NCBI GenBank assembly: GCA_018881555.1
Contig: JACAXG010000068.1
Span: forward strand, 2,260,198 to 2,324,197
Reading direction: 5' to 3'
Source of the DNA: Amblyornis subalaris
Taxonomy: Eukaryota > Chordata > Aves > Passeriformes > Ptilonorhynchidae
Length of the DNA stretch: 64,000 nt
This document shows positions 58,585 through 64,000 of this stretch, piece by piece. Position 1 is the first letter of the stretch, and the number at the start of each line of letters is the position of its first letter. Both the position numbers and the translations under genes were made by a program. The notes under the pieces were generated by a model. That model was given only the letters and a program-made list of their open reading frames with translations, did not search any database and had not been told where the DNA came from.

Positions 58585-61500
58585 CCAGCTGTTCACCCCA
58601 TTTGATAATGTTGTGGCTCGGGAGAATGAAGGAGGAAGGGGAAAAAAACCCATATGTTCTTTAGATACAGATGTATATTCAGATAAATGAACTGCAAAGT
58701 TGCTTAAACCTAATTACTACTGTAAATGTAATTTAAATCACCCAAAACATTTCCACTGCTCAAGGAAGAGCTGTAACAATAGGAGGAAGCACTAAGACAG
58801 TAGCTATTCTTAACACTTAAAAACACTAATTCTGATGAATAACCAAGACTNACTTATTAATTTAAACTGAATATGCTTCTGCCTCTCGGGCATTTAACAC
58901 TGTGTAAAATTAGAAGCCTTAGCGGGTTTCAGAGGATGACCTCGCTTACCTCCCTGCTCAAACACGTGCCTGACATCTACAGGGGGCTGTGCCTTGCAAA
59001 AAATCCTCTCTCTTGCTGGACACTAATGGCAGAAAGAAGCGACAGGCAGCACATTAATGACCAGCAAGCTGCTCGTTCACTTCCTTCAGACTCNGGGACC
59101 CATTACCCCTGCAGGCAGCTGACAGAGTGCCACACGTCCCTGCTGAGGTGTCATGGGGCAGAGGCCGGGACCAGGGACCAGCAGGCANTTCCCTTCCAGC
59201 TGCAGTGAGTAACCGGCACCTCGTGCCAGCCCAGCACACACAGGGATTCTCCAGGCTCCGCACTGGAGAATCATCCCAGCACCACCTTCGTGGAGCACTT
59301 TGCACCTCCTTAATTCTCACAGAAGAAGAATATGTAAAAATTCCAGTTCCCAAGCTCACGCCCCGGCCGATTTCCANGAACCTCACTTTGATTTTTGCAA
59401 GTTGGATGTTCTGCTCCCTTCTGGGAAAGGGATGGGGCAACAGAGCCACAATCGGCGTCAGAAACGGACTTTCTTACTCCGGTGCCCCAGTTCTCAGCCC
59501 AAAGATGTGATGGATTAGGATGTCATCTTGTTTATTTCCTGCGCCATAATCACAGCAGCGGGATGGGCTCCCTGGGCTGAACTGCCCGTGAGTCAGTCTG
59601 TTTGCGGGCATCCCACGGGAGTTACTGCCCAAGGAATGCCAAACATCCACTCCTGAGAGAAGTCATGCACATGGCACGGCCCCACCATCAGTGCAGCTAC
59701 CAAGGTTATGAGACAGCTCCACAGTAGCTACTGAGAGCTTGGCTCAGATAAGCTGGAGTTTTAGCAGGGATGGTAAGACAAGGGCAGGGGAAAAGCAGCA
59801 GTGACCTGATCAGAACTACACAACTAAGCTATTTATTAAGATTAAAAGCAAAACACCTAAAGAGCACAGCATGGACTAAGCAAAAATGCAGTTTTCAAAG
59901 CAATGTCTCATTTAGGAGGCTTGTTTGTTTAACAGATTTTAGTACATTATAGTTTAAAAAAATCTCCCCATAAGTTTTTATATTGGGTCAGCCTAGCTGA
60001 AACTACTTTAGAGATTAGGCTGGAACCCCCTCTGTGTTATTGAAGCTTGTCTTGTTGAATGACTACATTAAAACCTAAATCCACTCCCCTAAACACTCCA
60101 AATTCAAGATTCAGAGAAAAATAATTACCAAACAGGTCCCCACACATTGTCTCTACACACATGGGTGTACAAGTTTACTTGGGAATGAAATGCCACAGTG
60201 CTCACTGGTGGGTGGGAGATCCATCAGACTCTGAGCAGGGGAACAGAAGGACACTCCCCTCTCCAAGGGAGCTGCATTTTCACAGATCCCAATTGCTCAG
60301 TCAGCTATTTCCAAAATAAAAAGAAGACTTAATACAGCCAACTAGCAGAAGCTCTTATTTAGCAGCCAGGCAATTGTAAGTGCCAATTATTCCACTCACA
60401 AGCAACAGTTTTGTTGTACTCCAAAGTGCCATCACTTATCCTAACAGGCTTCTGTTCCACTTTGTCATCCCTTCAGCACTAACAGGTTCGCCAGGAGGAA
60501 TCCAAACTTCTCTCTGTGTGGAGAGATTACAAGTGGCCTGTAATTTATATTTATGGGCATTCTCCTCATTTGTCCTCGAGGAGAGAGCTGGGACAGAAAC
60601 AGAGCTGGGCTGCTGCTTTAAAGGCTCAGAAGCGAAAAAAAAAGTCAGCTGCCACTATTTTTGCTCTGCTGGCGCCTGGCTCTGAAGTCACCACACAGAG
60701 CTTGTTTGTACTGGTTTCATCTATAAACGATGCAACAGCTGGAACAAAACTGGTTGAGATGCTGAACCTGATTGCACAACACAGCTCACGGCTCTTACAG
60801 AGCTATTAGCAGTCAGGAGTCTGTTAACTCATTACAAGAGGGCTTGTTTTTCCAAAATTTTAATGACAAAGTTTAATTAGGNGAGCCTTCATGAAAATCA
60901 GGATTGGAAGATGTCAGACATGATCTAGCTCGGGGGCCAATGAGGGGATGGAGGAGCTCGCTACAGACATTCCCAAATGGCTTTGTAGTGCAGGATTTAC
61001 AGGAAGAACACGGGGCAGGTGAGGTTGGTGGCGTAAGAGCATCTCAAAGGTCAGCCAGGGATTAGAGCAGTGTCTATAAATCCCCACGTGCTGTTTACTC
61101 TTGTATAAACCCCCTCTGCTCTAACTGGAGGGTCACAGAGGAGATGGGACACATGAAATCTCAGGTATCAGTGTCAAGTGATGCAAGACAGATTTTTATT
61201 CTTCAGTTTACAGCTGGTGTGCAAGGTCAGAGCAGTGCTGGTGCAAGGCCAAGAGAAGACATCACACAGATCAGTCACTGAATAACCACGGTCGAAGTCA
61301 ACAAGTGACAGAAGCAGAAATTCAACTTGGACTTGCAGGTGAGTTGAAAACTACAAAGATTTTATAAAACTAAACCTAAAAAAACCACACAGGCAGAGGA
61401 ACTATAGCAACTGTGTTTTACCTCACAGCTCCAGTATGTTTGATGAACTCTTTAACCCAGCTNACATTCAGAAATACATGTTTTAACCAGGATGGTCTAA

Positions 61501-64000
61501 GCCAAAAAGCTTTNGTACAATGCCCATTTTCTGACACAGACATCCCTTCGCCGTGTTGCTGACCTGACTCCTACTCAGGTTTTGGCCCCAAAAACGCTGA
61601 TGCAGCTCATCCTGATCTATGGGAGCAGCATCACCAGGCTAAAGCAAGAGCTACACATAGGGCAGACNCAAAGCAGAGGAGGAGATGAGAACTGCTGTTC
61701 TTGCAGATCCGCAAAAGCAACTCTTGGGCAGTTTCTGATCAGACTGAAACTCTTCAGAAATAACTGGAACAGCCCACAACAATGGCAGAAANCAAGCTTC
61801 CATGATGGAAGCTGTGAGTACATCACCTTACCCAAAAAGCCTTCAAGCTGACCCGTCAGCATCTGCACTGCTGAGGCTCCCAGGCTTCCCACTGNGATAC
61901 CTGCACCATGCTGGAGGAGGAGGGATGAGCATCCTCACCCTCAGCTGGGGAACTAGCTTCCTCATAAGCATGGGAGTTAGGGAATTTGGCAATTAACCAA
62001 TTAATTAGACAATTAACAAGTTACACCATCCCACTGAGAGGGGACTGAGCCCTTGTTTGAATTTTTTACCTGATGAGNTCACCTAATAAAGCTGGCTTCA
62101 CAGTGTACATCCTTCTGCAACTCTGAGAGATCCAAACAAACTGTGATGCCTGACTCAGTGCCACCNTCAGAAAAAGCACTCATTTGGGGTTCAACGATAT
62201 CCACAGACCCCCAGGTAACAGCTTCTTGACCTTTACAAAGACTGTTTTTTCTTTGCCATCTGCTTTGTTAACAATGAGGCAATGCTAATCCATTACACAA
62301 CTGCACCAGCAGAATTCACAGGAATGCCTTAAAGAAGCAATTCCTTGATCTTATTTATCAACTGCCACCCCCAGTTAGGATTTCTTCCAGCTACCACATT
62401 GTTGCAGCTGGAATGAGCCTTGCAAAAAGCCACTCTCCAAAAAAAGCTTTTTCCACCGTGAGTGCTGCTATTCCATAAAGCCTCGGGTTCTCCCCAGGGA
62501 CCTGGCAGCTCTGTGCTTGCTCCAAACTCTTCCTGGCCTGCAAACATCCTGCAGCCTCACGCCTGCTTCACGCCGGCCAAGGCAGCGTAGGAAGCACAAA
62601 GTGAATGAACTCTGAAACTCTTGGACTGAGGACATGGTTAGAAAGGCTGCTCCCAGGAGGTATCCTTCCTCCCCTGTTAATCAAAGGAAATACTGCAGCT
62701 AAATACAGCTGCTACCTTTATCTAGTTCTACCCTTCTCATGCGCGAGCTGGAGGGAGGCCAGGATTCCGGAATATTTGCCCCAAACAAGGCTCTGGGATA
62801 TCAGCTGCAGGGATGTGTGCATCGCCCTGCGTGCCTCCCCTTCCGCTGTGAGACACGCAGGGATTTCCTTCCACTGTGTCAGCCCCGCTGCTTTCAAACA
62901 GCAACATTGTCCCAGCTTTACCTTGACCGAGGAAAANAACTTTCATCAGCAAAGCTGCATTTATGCGTTGCCTGAAGAGGATATCCTTCCAGCTCCATTA
63001 TATATTGGCCACCTGCTATGGNCTTTGCCAGAGTTCCAGGCTCCTGCTCATTCAATGGTTTACGCTCACCCCCAAGGCAAGAAATGCCACTTTTATTTCC
63101 AGTGTTCATCGCTTGGAAACTAATGCAGAAACGAGACCCTTCAGAGAGANAAATGCAGAGACAAGGGAGAGAAGAGCACACTGTTTCTCAGTTATAATGA
63201 TGCATCTTCCACGCTTCCCTAGGTGACCCAGGCAGAGATAACTGAGAAATGTAAAATCACTCCCGGTCAGCAGCCTCCTGTCAGTGCTCCATCCACGCCC
63301 AGGCTGCCTGTGTGCTGCTGTTGAACCACATGGTCATGCAGGCTCGTGTCACTCCCTATGCTCAGGCTCCACCGTATGATGGGAGTGTGTATGTTCACAA
63401 GGACATCTCNCAGACCAGAAGCCACAACCTTCAAGTAGCCAGAAACACTGCCNGTTACCATAGCTGGACAAAATCCTGTATTATATAAGAACCAAATGAC
63501 NCTCAGAGAACTAGTGAATTAATAATGGGCTTGCCAGACATTATGCAGGAAGATTTGAGAGTCCTGAAACTTCTCCCTCTAAAAGTTTCAAAGAATGTGA
63601 AAGAAATACCAGAATATTGTTTATTTTAAAAGGTCCTCAGTGGGGGTTGCCCAAGTTTTTTCGGTATGACCAAAGCAAAGTTCCTTTTGCACATTGCTAG
63701 CACAGAGGATTTAGTGAGAAAGATCCTCATTTTTACAAGAAACACAGATTTTAATAGCTCAACCATCCAGGCAGGCAGCCCCAGGGGCTGGTGGAATAAG
63801 CCATGCAGATGGAAACAATTATTTAGGAAGGGAAGGACTCCTGCATGCACNGAGCAACATCTCACTAAAGCTGAAGCCTCCCACCAACACATTCCAGACT
63901 CTTGGAGTAATCTACTTTGGGGAATATGCTTTAAGCTACATCAGCTTTTGTATTTCTTTCTCCAATCTTAATTGCAATCACAAAACATACTCCCCTGCAA

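Larger units (their letters stand above)
55566..64000. other. Upstream non-coding DNA, no gene recognised
   Basis: Upstream of the candidate promoter relative to the minus-strand gene. One CR1 (56352-56570) and one microsatellite. The open frames (up to 172 codons at 62605-63123) carry no recognised motif and include stretches of Ns. A CpG-containing patch is at about 59.35-59.65 kb. Confidence 0.55.

Noticed and set aside
62605..63123. 172-codon plus-strand open frame
   Set aside because: No motif, contains Ns that may mask stops, and no sign of conservation of frame.
1..64000. CRISPR arrays, tRNA or rRNA genes, bacterial operons
   Set aside because: No regularly spaced repeats, no cloverleaf-type tRNA boxes recognised by eye, and the DNA is clearly vertebrate. 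A tRNA scan could not be run.

Overview
The window is vertebrate nuclear DNA, most probably from a bird. It holds about a dozen 3'-truncated CR1 LINE fragments with the typical avian 3' end (converging on a TGTGATTCTGTG-type tail) and one LTR of an avian endogenous-retrovirus type. Its single clear protein-coding gene is split into small exons with GT-AG introns. There are no bacterial operons, CRISPR arrays or long uninterrupted genes. Single N characters are scattered throughout, probably unresolved or heterozygous bases rather than gaps.

The one gene I can support fully lies on the minus strand from about 46.1 kb down to 33.2 kb. Joining 14 exons by their splice sites gives an intact 626-residue open reading frame (start 46094, stop 33163-33165). 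It encodes a RhoGAP protein of the ARHGAP18/28/40 family, best matched to ARHGAP40. The arginine finger (R313) and the other catalytic-domain signatures are present. A CpG island at about 55.2-55.56 kb carries a possible extra first exon that would splice in frame onto this reading frame, adding 44 residues. A canonical polyadenylation signal at 30791-30796 would give a 3' UTR of about 2.4 kb.

Layout. 1-30.7 kb is a gene-free stretch downstream of the gene. It contains CR1 fragments, one LTR (about 22.75-23.45 kb), simple repeats, a possible retroposed 3' end at the left edge, and several AT-rich or CpG-rich blocks with homeobox, POU or RFX-like motifs that look like regulatory DNA. 30.7-46.1 kb is ARHGAP40 (3' UTR plus 14 coding exons). 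46.1-55.2 kb is probably its first intron. 55.2-55.6 kb is the CpG-island promoter candidate. 55.6-64 kb is upstream non-coding DNA with one CR1.

In mammals ARHGAP40 lies between ADIG/RALGAPB and SLC32A1. If that order holds here, the left part of the window is the desert between ARHGAP40 and SLC32A1, but no SLC32A1 exon is inside the window. I found no evidence of a new multi-gene system. The observations most worth checking are the candidate 5' exon, a poly(T) tract bounded by an 8-base direct repeat, a dispersed repeat I do not recognise, and the palindromic motif blocks.
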